Shown in pieces: positions 1 through 11,004 of a stretch of 64,000 bases of DNA. Below the pieces are notes generated by a model. That model worked only from the letters and a program-made list of their open reading frames with translations, was not told the origin of the DNA and did no database searches. This DNA is from Plectrocnemia conspersa (Eukaryota > Arthropoda > Insecta > Trichoptera > Polycentropodidae), in NCBI GenBank assembly GCA_009617715.1, contig VTFK01000332.1, forward strand, positions 1 through 64,000, read 5' to 3'. A program made the translations under genes and the position numbers. Position 1 is the first letter of the stretch, and each line of letters starts with the position of its first letter.

Positions 1-280
1 AGAAAACAAATTCAGAATGGCTGAAATTACTGATTAGAAAAAAATTGTTTTATTGTAAATATATAGATGCAGGCATTATATATTTTAATGGCTTTTTTAA
101 ATTAATAATCGTGTTTTTAAATAGTAGAAACTTTTGAATTTAAATTGAAATTAAATCTGTTGGCGTCATTCAAAGTAAACATTTAGGACCCTTGCTATTT
201 TTTTTACCAAAATTACGTTAATTTGTAAATAAAAAATATAAAAAGAGTAAATTTGAGTGAATAACATTTTATTTATTTTT
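1..280. other. AT-rich non-coding, nothing recognised
   Basis: Very AT-rich sequence with homopolymer runs and stops in all frames. I see no repeat family shared with the rest of the window. Confidence 0.6.
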
Positions 281-525
281 TATTACAAATTTGACTATCA
301 TGCCTTAATAGGTTTCCCCAATGCGTCATGATGGCCATTACACAAACAATATTTACGGTTAAAATAAAAAAAAAAACACGGTGCACATCTAAAATAGATA
401 AAACACTATCCCATATATATTTTTCCAGCTTTGCAAGTTATCCCCGAAAACATTGTGTTTGGCAAGGATGTAAGAGGAGTGTTCTTAAGCGCTGACGTCC
501 TGGGCGCAAAGGAATAAGGGACGCG
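281..525 (-). mobile_element. LINE-C 3' end, copy 1
   Basis: Read on the minus strand, this copy resembles 18140-18410 and 33590-33795. All three carry a short coding-like end (F-G-D/S followed by an E-L-E-K-like stretch), a stop codon, about 100 bp of AT-rich 3' UTR, and then a hairpin with the arm ATCATGAC, a GCATTGG loop start, and a tail AGATTT/AAATTT running into A-rich DNA. That layout fits the ORF2 C-terminus plus 3' UTR of a non-LTR retrotransposon, truncated at the 5' side as usual. Here the reading frame is slightly disturbed and the second hairpin arm has one mismatch. The LINE assignment is inferred from structure; no catalytic motif is present in this fragment. Confidence 0.55.
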
Positions 526-1235
526 ATCGCGACTCTCTTAATAATATTTACTAGTGATTTCTTAACTGAATCGCACAGAAGTGATATCACAGATGGTGAC
601 ACGGCCATTATATATTTATATAAAAATTCCTATTGATCAGTAGATACACTAAAAATGGTTCGATAAATAATTAGTTACTGAAAAACTCACTAAAAAGCAC
701 CGCATGTAAAAAGAAAGAAAGCTTTCGCTACGATAAATATCATATTAGATTCAAACTATCGCGGATATTTTATATAAATAAATAAAAAAAATATCCCCAT
801 TTTTTGGTAAAAGTATATTAAATATTAAAAACATACTACAATTTCGAATACTTTCCGGTTGAAGGATTACATCTCTAACACAGTAAAATATTCAAATACT
901 ACTTGTCTCGTCCGCATCTTAATATTATATTAAATTCAATATTAAAAAAACACTTGACCGACGGGTCAAGAAGTTACTACCCGTTACGTTCGCTGATGAA
1001 AATTCATGGGACATGTAAAATCTACCTTTTATGAGCTCTGATCTATGGAATGAATGTTTGTCTATGTATGTATAAAACGATATTACGACTTTATTTAATA
1101 ATACATTTGTATCAGGAATATATATTAATAATAATTGAGACCATGGTCTGATAAATTCTGCTACTCCTTTTTACTAGTACTGTATTGAGCATGGTGTAAA
1201 ATAATGTTATTTTTTTTTTTTTTTTTTTAACTGCC
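526..1235. other. AT-rich non-coding
   Basis: No gene or recognised repeat. A run of about 20 T lies near 1209-1228. Confidence 0.55.
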
Positions 1236-1560
1236 AATTCATGACCGAAGAATACGAAAGATCAGAACGCATCATAAAACGAGAGATAAAATGCTTAATA
1301 GGCCCGCTCTAGGGTCACAGTTTTTGCATTCAACGTCAATAACAATAATTCATCCAAAGCTCACAGGAAGAAAAAAAATTGTCTACCGCTTTTTTAGTCG
1401 TCTTTCAACAATAAATCCTCGTTACGCCGAATTCTTTAGTGGGGTGATCGGCGGCACCCCGAGAGTGACGTTATTATTTAGGGGTTTTTCGTCACCAGAG
1501 CCGGTGTGTCATAGTTCAAGTGAACTATGGCATAGGGTCAGGATGACATATGTTTGGTAA
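1236..1560. other. GC-elevated block with a short open frame
   Basis: Composition is more balanced than the flanks. A frame of about 90 codons is open on the plus strand but matches nothing I recognise. A near-perfect palindrome lies at 1510-1529 (CATAGTTCA, spacer AG, TGAACTATG). It could be unique regulatory DNA or an unknown repeat. Confidence 0.3.
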
Positions 1561-2274
1561 AAAAATGTAATATTTTACCGCGACTCTTCGACAAGACAAA
1601 CGCATCTGATGGATGTATGCGATTTTTCTTATTTTGATATTTTTAATATATTCTTGTAAACATCTCAATATAAATAATTATATATTTATCAGCATCTTGT
1701 CTGTATAAAATTTACATAATTTTTTATTTATGTCATACGTTTTTTATTTAACGATTTTCTTATGGCGCCTTCTATGTCTAGATCATTGGAATTGTGTTAA
1801 ATATTTATATTGGTGTATGAGCCGGTTATTATGAAAGTGGAATAAGTAATATACGTATATTATGTTTTGAGATAATTGGGTTTTTGCGTAAATTTGTTGA
1901 TTCACGCAAAATTATTTAAAATTTCTATATGAACTCTGCGACTCGGGTGAAGAACAATATTAATGTTTTTAGAACAAATAATTCCCACATATTTATAAAA
2001 TTATGCTAATTATATGTTGTGAAATTGAGAAGACGTAATTTCTTCGTCTTCCCATTTTAAAATAACTATGAAGCGTTTGTTGCTGAGCGAGTGACCAACG
2101 AAGCTCATATATAAATATGTATATAACTGTAAGCTATCATATGTTATTTATTTTATTAGTTTACTTAGCTATATAACTAATTGATTATACATTAAACAAA
2201 TATAATCAAAACATATGTACATATAAAATATAACATAAAGATAAAGAACATATATTAATGCACGAAGGTATTTC
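1561..2274. other. AT-rich non-coding
   Basis: Nothing recognised; AT-rich with TATA/ATAT microsatellite-like stretches. Confidence 0.55.
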
Positions 2275-2767
2275 TTTATTCCATTGTGGAAACCCACTAT
2301 ATTTTTATTCTGCGAATTGTCCTAGTTGTATTAACATACAAATTTACACATCCGTACAATATTCCCCTGGCCGTACTCATTTTCCTATACCTATCTATCC
2401 TTAATCTCTATTTCTATTACTAAATCTATGTACATCTTAATTTATTATTAAACCCTGGTAACATTATTTTATACCTTATTTATAAAAACTAAAACATTAA
2501 TTTTCCATTCCAATTTTTAATTATACAACTAGTAAATATATTTTTATTTAAGACTACTTTCATTGTCCTTTTTTGTAATTTTTGCAACATCGTCTTATCT
2601 AATTTATTAAGCATATATACGTAATATTGTTGCACAATAAATGAAGTGGGGCAATATAATATAATACTATTGTAGATTATTTTTTTTTCTATTAATACTT
2701 AAAATATTTCTAATCCTAGATAATATACATATTTTTCTATTTTTTTATTATGTAATTACAATGTTCC

Positions 2768-3004
2768 TCAACCTTTTAACCGCGGCTGATATTTTTGCGC
2801 GCCATTTCGAAATTTGTTAATATGTGGGGGGCACGTACTAGTGCCATATTTTAAAAATATGATGGTTCAAAAAATTCAAGTGATTTACAGTCTTAATTTA
2901 TAGTAAATAACCATATTATTAGGCTCAAAGGTTAATGGCACTTTTAGGTGCCCAATGAGTACTGGCGATTTTCTATAGAAGCCGTCCGCGGTAAAAAGGG
3001 TTAA
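2768..3004. mobile_element. piggyBac-like MITE inside the LINE
   Basis: The ends are inverted repeats: CCTTTTAACCGCGG at the left and, read from the other side, CCCTTTTTACCGCGG. They are flanked by TTAA at 3001-3004 and by a mutated TCAA at 2768-2771. TTAA target choice and CC-starting termini are typical of the piggyBac superfamily. The 229-bp body has no coding capacity. The homologous LINE at 52 kb reads TTTTAAAGAACATTG at this point, so the empty target site is visible. Confidence 0.7.
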
Positions 3005-3099
3005 ACTTTAATTTTTAATCTAAAATTACTTCTAAATATTTCATATTTCCAACTATTTCTATAATAGGGTAAATAATAGAATAAACTATTTTTATATTA

Positions 3100-3289
3100 T
3101 TACCCAACAGGCGCGTACGGTGAAATATATTCCCTTTCGCTCGCTTGCATCTTAAGTGACAAGTGTGAGTGAGAGATAGGGGCGTGCGTTACATGCGTTC
3201 CGCACGCTTTTATCTCTCACTCCCTCTCGTCACTTAACACGCAAGCGAGCAAAAGGGAATGTGTCTCACCATACGCGCCTGTTACCCAA
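3100..3289. mobile_element. Palindromic hAT MITE with 8-bp TSD
   Basis: The element proper is 3108-3281. It begins CAGGCGCGTA and ends in the complement TACGCGCCTG, and is flanked by the perfect 8-bp duplication TTACCCAA (3100-3107 and 3282-3289). Almost the whole 174 bp folds back on itself: TTCCCTTTCGCTCGC in one arm matches GCGAGCAAAAGGGAA in the other. A CAG terminus plus an 8-bp TSD is the hAT signature. It sits within the LINE remnant and so is younger than it. Confidence 0.88.
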
Positions 3290-3425
3290 CATATCACTGT
3301 AATTAATAATCATATATTTACTTTAACTATAGTAAATTATTTTTTAACCATCTTTCTATTATATTTAATTCGTTATTTAAGTTATTTATTTACAACAAAA
3401 TCAACTATATATATACTTGCAATAA

Positions 3426-3932
3426 TGAAAACATATTAAATTTGCACAAAAATAAGCTACTTGTTCAATTCGCCTTGAAATGAACGAATTCTAAGTTTAA
3501 TAATAATATTAAAAATGTTATTTACAGTTGTGAGATGCAGATAATTAAAAAAATTGGAGCTTTACTGGCAACACCGAGGCGGAGCGGCAACGAGTAAACT
3601 TACTCGATCGGCGACGCGACAGAAGGACGCGTAAATATAAGCTTTTCATACGTAATTAAATTAAATTACACGCTGATTAATTTCCCCAATAATATTATTT
3701 TTAGATCTTGTATGAAAAATACTGAATAATAAGCTATTTTATAATTGATTATTATAAATCTAAATAAGATAAAAATATGTTTATTTAGTTCTAAGATTTA
3801 GAATTTATATTGTAATTACGGCTTAATAAATGAAATTAACGTATACAATATAAATATTTTATATATAAATTATTTACATTAATTTTAATTTAAAAATATA
3901 ATATATAATTAGGTTTTTTATTTATTATTTCT
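3426..3932. other. Mostly AT-rich spacer
   Basis: A short GC-elevated patch lies near 3555-3632. The rest is AT-rich without recognised features. Confidence 0.5.
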
Positions 3933-4605
3933 TCAGTTAAATATGTAAATATAATTATCTAGGGTACATGTACGACGATACTCCCCTAAGGAGTGCTACA
4001 TCAAATGATTTGCCTAGTTTACGAACAGTTTCTATTGCTTTATCACCCGTTTTGAACTCGTACAGCAAAATGCTTTTATTTGCTTATACTTCTTCTAACA
4101 ATAGATCGGAAGAAGAAAAAACCGAAGCCGTGTTTTCGTCAATGCATATAATTGAGAGTTTATCAAGTTTCACAATCGATTTTACACCATTGAACAAGGC
4201 GCATCTTTGCTTCCGTTTCCCATAATATATTATTATGGATTTGTAGATTGTTATGTATGGATATCCTTTGGATGTTATTGTGCTGGGATCAGTAGGTGTT
4301 GCTTGTCAGCGGACCTTTGTTCGACTATCAAAGAATATCCGCTAATCCACAGTTGGGACCAGAGATTGAAAACCATTGGTTACATCGGGAACAATCGTTG
4401 CTTTAAAACAAGAAGGTGGCGTTGCGTTTGAGTGTCAGTCAATTGGAAATGTTTCAATTACATTAAATGATATAAATTATTTTATTTCACATTTGATGCA
4501 AAGTTTACAATTTAATTCTTAAAGGAGTGTCGCCGTACATGTACGGTGGTCAATCTTTCACTGTTTCTAGGTACCCCAGATAGTTATATGTTTACATAAC
4601 TAATA
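3933..4605. mobile_element. Unclassified element with imperfect long inverted repeats
   Basis: The left arm (about 3933-3993) and right arm (about 4517-4605) are inverted copies. Shared blocks are ATGTAAA, TATCTAGGGTAC (TATCTGGGGTAC at the right) and GTACATGTACG followed by CGA-ACTCC. The left arm lacks about 33 bp that the right arm has between its two GTAC words. The interior has two short open frames (3968-4225 and 4207-4431) that I do not recognise; they may be remnants. I could not fix a target site duplication, so the superfamily is open. Confidence 0.5.
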
Positions 4606-5248
4606 TAATATAAAAACAATATAATTATATATATTTTTTTAAATTTGATTCAATGTAAATGATTTCTATAGAAATAATATCAATAAATTAGGGAGTACTA
4701 TTACCATGAAAAAAATATTTTATAAAAAATATAGAAATCCTCAGGATTGATATAAAATTTTTTTTTAAAAACTAAATTATATATAATATACTAGTAATGT
4801 TAAAATAAATACTAGTAATGTTAAAATAAATTATTAATAAAAGTAGTAAAACACTGATTTTCCCCCCTATAATTTATTATAAATACAATATAAAATAATA
4901 ATAAATAAATAAAAACAGAAATAATTATGGAAAGAATACGTAAAATCACTCACTCTCAGGTGTATACGAAATTATTAATATATTTGTATAGATTAACTCA
5001 CTACTCAAAGGGTTAATATGTTACAATGAAATTATTTGTAACTAATTTCATTGACGTTTCAATGAAATCATATTCGAATACATTTTCATCGGTACTACTA
5101 GTAAAAATATAATTTAATTGATAGACGCTAATAAAATCATTTGCTGTTCAAACCCAAATCTAAATGTATAAACCAAAACCAACTAGGCTTAATTAATTTT
5201 AAATATTGTAGTATTTTGTCAAATGATGTGGTGTCACAATTATGTGAA
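4606..5248. other. AT-rich non-coding with a 21-bp duplication
   Basis: ACTAGTAATGTTAAAATAAA plus one T occurs twice in tandem at 4790-4831. A lone CAAAGGGTTAA near 5000 resembles a piggyBac-like MITE terminus, but no partner end was found. Confidence 0.45.
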
Positions 5249-5250
5249 TA

Positions 5251-6237
5251 CAGGCGGCCCTCGACTTTCGCACAATTCGCTATTTCGCACATTTAAAAAA
5301 AAAAACATTTTTTTTAAATTTTTTTTTTTTTTAAAAAACGTTCTGATAGCGATGAATCTTTTGCTTTAATCGGACGTTCGTATGATACAAACAGATCTAC
5401 GATATGTTCAATTTTACAAAATAAAAATATAATTAAAGAATACGTTCAAAATTGTGGAAAATAAAGATATATTTCCACAATCTTTAATGATATGTTTCCA
5501 AAAAAACACACAAAAAAAAACATGGATGAAATGGAAAATCTTTGTCATCGTAGATCGATGACCAATATCAAAAAAATGTCCCTCCGAGAACTTCAATTAT
5601 TCAAGCAAAAGCTCTTAGTTTGCACAAGGATTGGAAGGATAGATTAAAAAAAATATTTTAACACGGTTTTTCAAGCAAGTAACGGTTAGTTTTACAATTT
5701 TAAAATGAGGTATTCTTTTCATAATATTAAATTTACTGGAGAATCGGCTGATGCGGATAAAGATGCTGCAAAAGAATTTATTTCCTAATTATCCAAAATT
5801 ATTGAAGATGTAGAATATTCCCCTAGTCAAATATTTAATGTAGATGAGACAGGTTTATTTTAGAAAACTCTTTAGCAATGAAAAATATGAATGAAGCCTT
5901 CACGCATCTTGACAAATTTTTAAATATTATGGAAGATTGTAATCCCAATGGAGAATGCATATCTCAAGTGCGTGGGGCGATCAATAAAAACATAGCATGT
6001 TATAAAATACTATATGAAGAAAAGAAAAAGAATAGTGGAAAACAGTTAACTCTTGATAACTTTGCAAAGGAAACACCCGCAAACCCCACTTAAACGCCTC
6101 TTAAATATCTTATATTTACTTGATAAATAAATATTTTAAAATACACACAATTTCATTTTTTTTACTTCCCTCGACTTTCGTACATTCAACATTCGCACAC
6201 ATTTTCAGGAACCAATTCGAAAGTCGAGGGCTGCCTG
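5251..6237 (+). mobile_element. Tigger/pogo-type element, internally deleted, copy 1
   Basis: Termini are inverted: CAGGCGGCCCTCGACTTTCG at the left and its near complement, ending CTGCCTG, at the right. TA lies on both sides (5249-5250, 6238-6239), as in the Tc1/mariner-pogo superfamily. The interior keeps parts of a transposase: a CENP-B/HTH-like segment near 5340-5650, then a segment ending in the VDETG motif near 5840-5860, then immediately a C-terminal tail frame of 71 codons (5878-6093). The DDE catalytic core between VDETG and the tail is gone, and several stops and frameshifts occur. Compared with copy 2 at 42.8 kb it also lacks about 100 bp around the transposase start. It is non-autonomous. 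Confidence 0.85.
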
Positions 6238-6239
6238 TA

Positions 6240-6938
6240 TAAGTACCATGCAGAAATACACGTACTAGATCATCCGTTTGTAAAAAAATACTGATACATT
6301 TAACTGGATGAATTAGTGAAATTATATAACTCACTGTAACATATACATATATATATATGAAAATGTTGTCGATCAATGGCAATTCGCTGTAATAATGTGT
6401 ATAGATCTTTTGAGTATCGACAAATTCCGAATATGTATAAAAGACACGTTTTCCCTTTTTAAACAGTCCTCAAAAATGGAGATGTCAGATTGAAGATTGC
6501 GTACGGAATGTCGCTTTCAAGGGTTGAATGTATAATAAAACGAAATGTAATAATCCTGACGCCACGTTGGATTCAGTGGGATTAAGTTTGGGAATCGTTT
6601 TACTGAATCAATGCACATTCAGTATCAAACTATGAATACTTTCATAAACAAAAAAAATATACAGTTTTGTTGCCTAAATGTTACATAATTAATATCCAGC
6701 AAAATATTCCACTAAGAATCGTGTCAAATGCAGCATGGCTTGCCCGCACACTCAACAGAAAATGGCACATTTAATTTAGTAAAATAATAATCTGCCGTCA
6801 ACTTCTTGGAGAGTCATCGAGAAGCATCGGAAAAAGATTAACATCCTCGTTGATAAAAAAGATTGCAGATTATGAATATGATATATTATAAGCAGTCCTC
6901 TGAGGAGCATTCTCTATTGTGACAAGATTAATCTTGGG
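6240..6938. other. Non-coding, moderately complex
   Basis: No repeat recognised. Around 6370-6620 the composition is more balanced, so it may be unique DNA. I see no gene. Confidence 0.4.
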
Positions 6939-6995
6939 ATGGTAGAGATAGAGCATCATTCAAGAGACCATGTATTTGATAGAGTCTTGCAGCAG
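6939..6995 (+). other. Possible exon end with strong splice donor
   Basis: An open frame beginning ATGGTAGAGATAGAG runs into CAG|GTAAGT (cut after 6995), a textbook 5' splice site. The 19 codons before it match nothing I know. A convincing upstream acceptor is not visible. It may be an exon of a long non-coding or coding transcript, or chance. Confidence 0.2.
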
Positions 6996-7079
6996 GTAAG
7001 TCTAATTCAGCAATATGCTTATGCTTATTTTAAAGGTCGTTTAGATGTGTATGAATATCCGATGGTGAAATCCGTCGAA

Positions 7080-7340
7080 ACAAATGGCTTACAAGACTCG
7101 AAGACTCGACGACGTCCGTGATGAACGATCTGGAGTCTGCCTCTCCTGGCTTGTTAATTCCCTGTGATGTCCGGCTACCGGGGTATGACACGTGACAAAT
7201 GTCACCGACTCGTCCTGGCCTGTCGTCCTGACTTCCTAATTAATTGCATAAGATTCGTCTACATCGCGAGGGTCTAATCCCGGTTATTTATGCGCCTTGC
7301 AATGATTTTTGCCCGTGTTGCGCGAATTATTATAGAAATG
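7080..7340. promoter_or_regulatory. Candidate regulatory island
   Basis: GC-elevated and free of the window's repeats. It contains AATTAATTGCATAA, an Otd/Bicoid-type CTAATCCC and a Hox/Cad-type TTATTTATG within about 80 bp (7225-7310). Enhancer function is inference. Confidence 0.25.
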
Positions 7341-7479
7341 TCATTTATCTTGTTCTTAGTTTAAAACTTAAAAAAATGTTTCTTGGACGGACCAAGAAAC
7401 GCTAATATATTAAAACTTAGATATATATTTATATAAATAAGACATGATGTATACTATTACATTTTAAATGTGAGTTATT
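7341..7479. other. AT-rich spacer
   Basis: Nothing recognised. Confidence 0.5.
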
Positions 7480-7632
7480 CAGTATGATATTCATCTGTGA
7501 GATTAGGAAAATCTAAGAAAACCTAACCCATGATGATCGATCGAAATTAAAATGATATAGTAATAACTATGGTTCATATGAGATTCAATTCTAGATATTT
7601 TAGATATTAGTCACCGATTTATATTATATTGA
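7480..7632 (-). mobile_element. SINE-B, 5' part
   Basis: Matches the family at 17535-17885 and 24485-24830: GAAAACCTAACC followed by GATGATCGATCGAAATTA, and a degenerate B-box region (GATTCAATTCTAG). The 3' tail is missing; a SINE-A copy follows 50 bp away. Confidence 0.65.
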
Positions 7633-7683
7633 TTGATATAATAGCGCAATACGAAGTCAATTGATCGCATTATTTTTTTATTA

Positions 7684-7960
7684 AATCGTGTGTTGTAACT
7701 TCACAGGCGTAAGCCCAATGCGTTACAATGGTGTAAATCTGTACCAACTGGTTAAGTCAATGAGACATAATTAAATTAAGTCCGGAAATCGGTGACATCT
7801 ATATAACTAATTATGGATTATAATGTGCAATACAATTCATAATCAATAGATACAGCTGGGTCGGTTTTATTAATAGTGCATTTTTATAAATAAAAATTCG
7901 GGTCTGCTGCCGCCGGGGCTCGAACCCGCAACCTCATGGACTGCGATATTCCGAACTTAT
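7684..7960 (-). mobile_element. SINE-A, nearly full length
   Basis: Read on the minus strand it has a tRNA-like head with a B box GGTTCGAGCCC (complement of 7916-7926), an AT-rich body, and a 3' stem-loop (GTAAC, GCATTGGGCTTACGCCTGTGA, then GTTAC). The A-box region is damaged. It belongs to the family best seen at 19568-19908. RNA polymerase III promotion is expected of a tRNA-derived SINE; activity of this copy is unlikely. Confidence 0.75.
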
Positions 7961-8660
7961 CTGTTGTTAAATCCGTGTAGTTGGCACAGCTATTTTAAAA
8001 TAATTATCCTTACTTTTATATATTGAAGATACAAAATACATCACATTATAAATAAATTTATTTGATGTATAATAAATTATTTTATATTTGGGGTTCATAG
8101 CTCAATTAATTAAGATTAGCCACACAAAAAATATATTGTGCTATAAAATTAACTATTAACAGAATAATAATTTATTCTAGAAAATCATTAGCTTTTTTTT
8201 GAATATTCATAACATTATTATTCGATTACCATAATTTATTTATAGGTTGTTTAAAATACGCATTTAATAATATGTTTATTTACTTTTTTTTCGATTAAAT
8301 ATTATTATATTATAGCTAAAAATTTTCATGGACAAAAAACACGCATATTTCTTTAGAACGCTTATTAATAAATTAGCATATATTTAATTTAATTTATATT
8401 GTCTGATTATATAAAATACAATAATTATATCAAAAATACAATAATATGTATCAACTATGTATTATAAAAAAATACTAATGTGAGAAATAATAGTTCAGAG
8501 TAAAATAATAGTTCAGAGTAAAATAAAAAAATCTCACTATGTGGTATAGAATGTGGTTAAGTAAATTAATGATAATGATTATTAAATAGATTATAAATTA
8601 ATAAACCTGGAAATAATAGTTCACGAATGTGGTTAAGTAAATTATGAACCTTAGTGTTGT
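7961..8660. other. AT-rich non-coding with short direct repeats
   Basis: AATAATAGTTCAGAGTAAA is repeated at about 8486-8526, and ATGTGGTTAAGTAAATTA occurs near 8550 and again near 8627. No gene is seen. Confidence 0.5.
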
Positions 8661-8689
8661 TTTAAAACTTTATCTTGTCTTAGAGAGAT

Positions 8690-8785
8690 TAGAATTAGTG
8701 ATTAATATATTTTTATAATTTCAATCGATTTTTACAGATTGTTTTCCTAGATTTTCTTAGTTAATTAAATTGTGACATTTTCCTA
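8690..8785 (+). mobile_element. SINE-B internal fragment
   Basis: TTAGTGATTA, then TTTCAATCGAT, then TTTTCCTAGATTTTC match the complement of the copy at 24650-24720. Both ends are lost. Confidence 0.55.
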
Positions 8786-8851
8786 ATCGAGTTAGTTCAT
8801 ATATATTAGGTATGAAATATTCCTAATAAGAATATCATATATGTATACATA

Positions 8852-8914
8852 TAAAGGACGGAATAGCGTCGGCCGTAAAGTGTCAGACTAATAATTCTGA
8901 GGTTGCGGGTTCGT
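8852..8914 (+). mobile_element. SINE-A head fragment
   Basis: AAGGACGGAATAGCGT at the start and GAGGTTGCGGGTTCG at the end match the tRNA-like head of the 19.9 kb copy. It stops inside the B box. Confidence 0.7.
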
Positions 8915-9600
8915 TGTTTTTATTTGTTATCTGGGTATGGTTGCCGAGATTATATAATAATCTCGCTTATCGCTTCTTTCAATATTTTTATAGTTATATA
9001 TGTATGTACTAACTTAAACATAATTTACACGACAATTTAAAAACGTGCTTAAAAGAACGTTTAACAATGAGGAAGTAATAATTGATGTCAATTAATTGCT
9101 TTCAGCAATTAAAATTTCAATGACATGTGTATATTTTTTAACACCATACATGTTTAATTGTCTCGACCGTCCCATTTCCATATTTTTAACAAATAAAAAC
9201 TAACAAAGATAAATAAGCGACTATAATTAATTTACATATAGTAGGAAATAAATCTGAGTTTCGCATCTGGTCCTGACTAATTTCGCACATCAAGACCAAA
9301 ATTATTCTGCAATAAATCTAACGCCTCAACTCGTGTCAGCTTTTTTATTTTATTTATTTGCTACAACATCTTTCAGCTGTAAATTATAGCGCAATTTATA
9401 TTGCGCAACAAGAAGCTGTATGATTTGTTAGATAAATGTAGTGAAGAATATTTATTACCTGTCCGTGGAATCTGATTCGATGTCTGTTCGAGCCCTTTTC
9501 ACCTGAAATAAAATAAAATAAATGTTTACAATTCCTGATCAAGATTACCAAGTGTTGATATTTTTATTGTAAGCTTAAAATATTGTTTGTGTACTTTTTT
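8915..9600. other. AT-rich non-coding
   Basis: Nothing recognised. Confidence 0.5.
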
Positions 9601-10200
9601 AAAGCCAAAATAAAGCATATATTACAAGAAAACGTCTCTGTGGATAAATAAGAAGAACAACAGCGAAGCGGGCAACAATAAAAAAGTGCAATAAATAAGT
9701 GAATAAACACGAAAAGGGACAAAAAGGGCGTATAAATTAAACGATTTATCAGACCGTTTGTATCGGACTATCAGGAATGCTTGGAAGGTGTTGGGGAACC
9801 GCAATAAACTAAGGCCAAAACGTGCGAGAATGACAGATTGTGTTGGATACCATATATCTGGGGGTCAGATGCTGTAAACTCGGGGCTCACACAGACACCA
9901 CAAAACAAATATCATTTAAAGGTCAATCAATTCTTGAGAAACAAGGCACAGGTGTGGGATATTTTTTTTATTTTTTTTTATAAAAGTGTAAAATAAAACG
10001 ATTGAACAGCCCTGCGTCCTGAGATTTTCTGCTCATTGGTTTGGTCTCGGGCGTGTGTGGCCAGTACGAATTCCTTACACCTCCTGGTTTGGGCCTTTTT
10101 ATAGTCCTTTAAGAGTATTAACATTATTTCAATCCTCCCTCCCTCCGAGTCCTCTGCGACCGGTCCTAAATTCAACAACGTCATTCAAGGAAGGAAAAGT
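9601..10200. promoter_or_regulatory. Candidate regulatory island
   Basis: More balanced base composition without family repeats. The first part has clustered CAATAAA/GAATAAAC words typical of caudal/Hox-type binding, followed by a GC-elevated stretch up to 9910 and again at 10010-10190. No protein frame is convincing. Regulatory role is inference. Confidence 0.2.
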
Positions 10201-10461
10201 TGACACAGCGCTTCTCAAACGTCCATAAAAATTTCACAATATTTTCTTAATGAGTATTATTTATTTATTATGAGTTTGTATATATAATTATGGATGTTCA
10301 TAAAATATTTTGGTAGGGATGACTGATGACAGTCGAAACATTTATATGTAGTACTATTAATCATGTTTTTCCCCCTCCAGTTTTCAGGTTGCAAATATTT
10401 TTTCTGTATTAACATAACATTCAATCATTAGAAAGAATGTTTTCAGTTTTTATTATAAAAT

Positions 10462-10735
10462 TTTCGCTGCAATATGACAGGGCGCTAGCCTAATTTGTTA
10501 CGAGGTAAACGCAATCTACAACTACTAAGTAAGTAATGAGACACCAAACTGAAAGCAAAGTATGTGAATCAGTATCATATATTTATTAATTATAAACTAT
10601 TATTATAGTTTATAATTAATATATGTGTTGTTAAATTATTTTTTACGATATTCCTCCGTAATATAAGACACATATAGGAAAACGCAATCTATGATGATCG
10701 ATCAAAATTATAATTATGTAAACAAATAAGCGTTT
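10462..10735 (-). mobile_element. SINE-B, 3' two thirds
   Basis: Shares the tail (GACAGG-CGCTAGCC), CTACTAAGTAAGTA-TGAGACACCA and GATGATCGATCAAAATTATA with other SINE-B copies. Inside it, 10585-10600 and 10605-10620 form a perfect 16-bp inverted repeat with a 4-nt spacer, built from the family's TTATAAACTAT motif. Confidence 0.7.
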
Positions 10736-10916
10736 TCTTTAAAAAAAATTGTAATGTAATTCATCTAAAAATTTTAAAAGTTTTTTTAATTATTTTATTA
10801 AATATTTATATATTTATAATTTTTTTTATTAAATTAATTTGTTTGTGTACGAATTTACTTATTTTTTTATGTATACTTATATCATTATCAATAAGTCAAT
10901 TTAATAAATTGTAGGC
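10736..10916. other. AT-rich spacer
   Basis: Nothing recognised. Confidence 0.5.
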
Positions 10917-10999
10917 GTAGCAAATTATAAAATAAAATAAAAATCGGAGTCGAAGTTAGAGTCAGAGTCGGTAAATTTTGAAACGACTCCACAGCCCTG
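10917..10999 (-). mobile_element. Solo hAT-type terminus
   Basis: Read on the minus strand it starts CAGGGCTGTGGAGTCG and continues with repeated GACTC words. This is a terminus I know from hAT elements of many invertebrates. No second terminus or 8-bp duplication was found, so it is a truncated end. Confidence 0.55.
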
Positions 11000-11004
11000 G
11001 TCTG

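Larger units (their letters stand above)
2275..3425 (-). mobile_element. CR1/L2-like LINE remnant, split by two MITEs
   Basis: The reverse complement aligns by eye, segment by segment, with the better preserved LINE at 52160-52970. Shared landmarks include the stretch encoding tryptophan-rich W-L-K-N-N downstream of the FADD box, GAACATTGTAATTACAT, TATTGCCCCA followed by TTATTGTGCAAC, and near the 3' end GAGTACGGCCAGGGGA. The coding sense is destroyed by indels. The alignment is interrupted by a foreign segment at 2768-3004 and by another at 3100-3289. After removing both, the LINE pieces join at the positions expected from the 52 kb copy. The 5' half of the element is missing. Confidence 0.8.

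Noticed and set aside
4990..5012. Second end of a TTAA MITE (CAAAGGGTTAA)
   Set aside because: No matching opposite terminus within several hundred bases; also seen alone near 37197 and 32672.
7684..7960. tRNA gene (B-box match)
   Set aside because: The tRNA-like sequence has an incomplete cloverleaf and is the head of a repeated SINE with an AT-rich body and shared tail, not a free tRNA gene.
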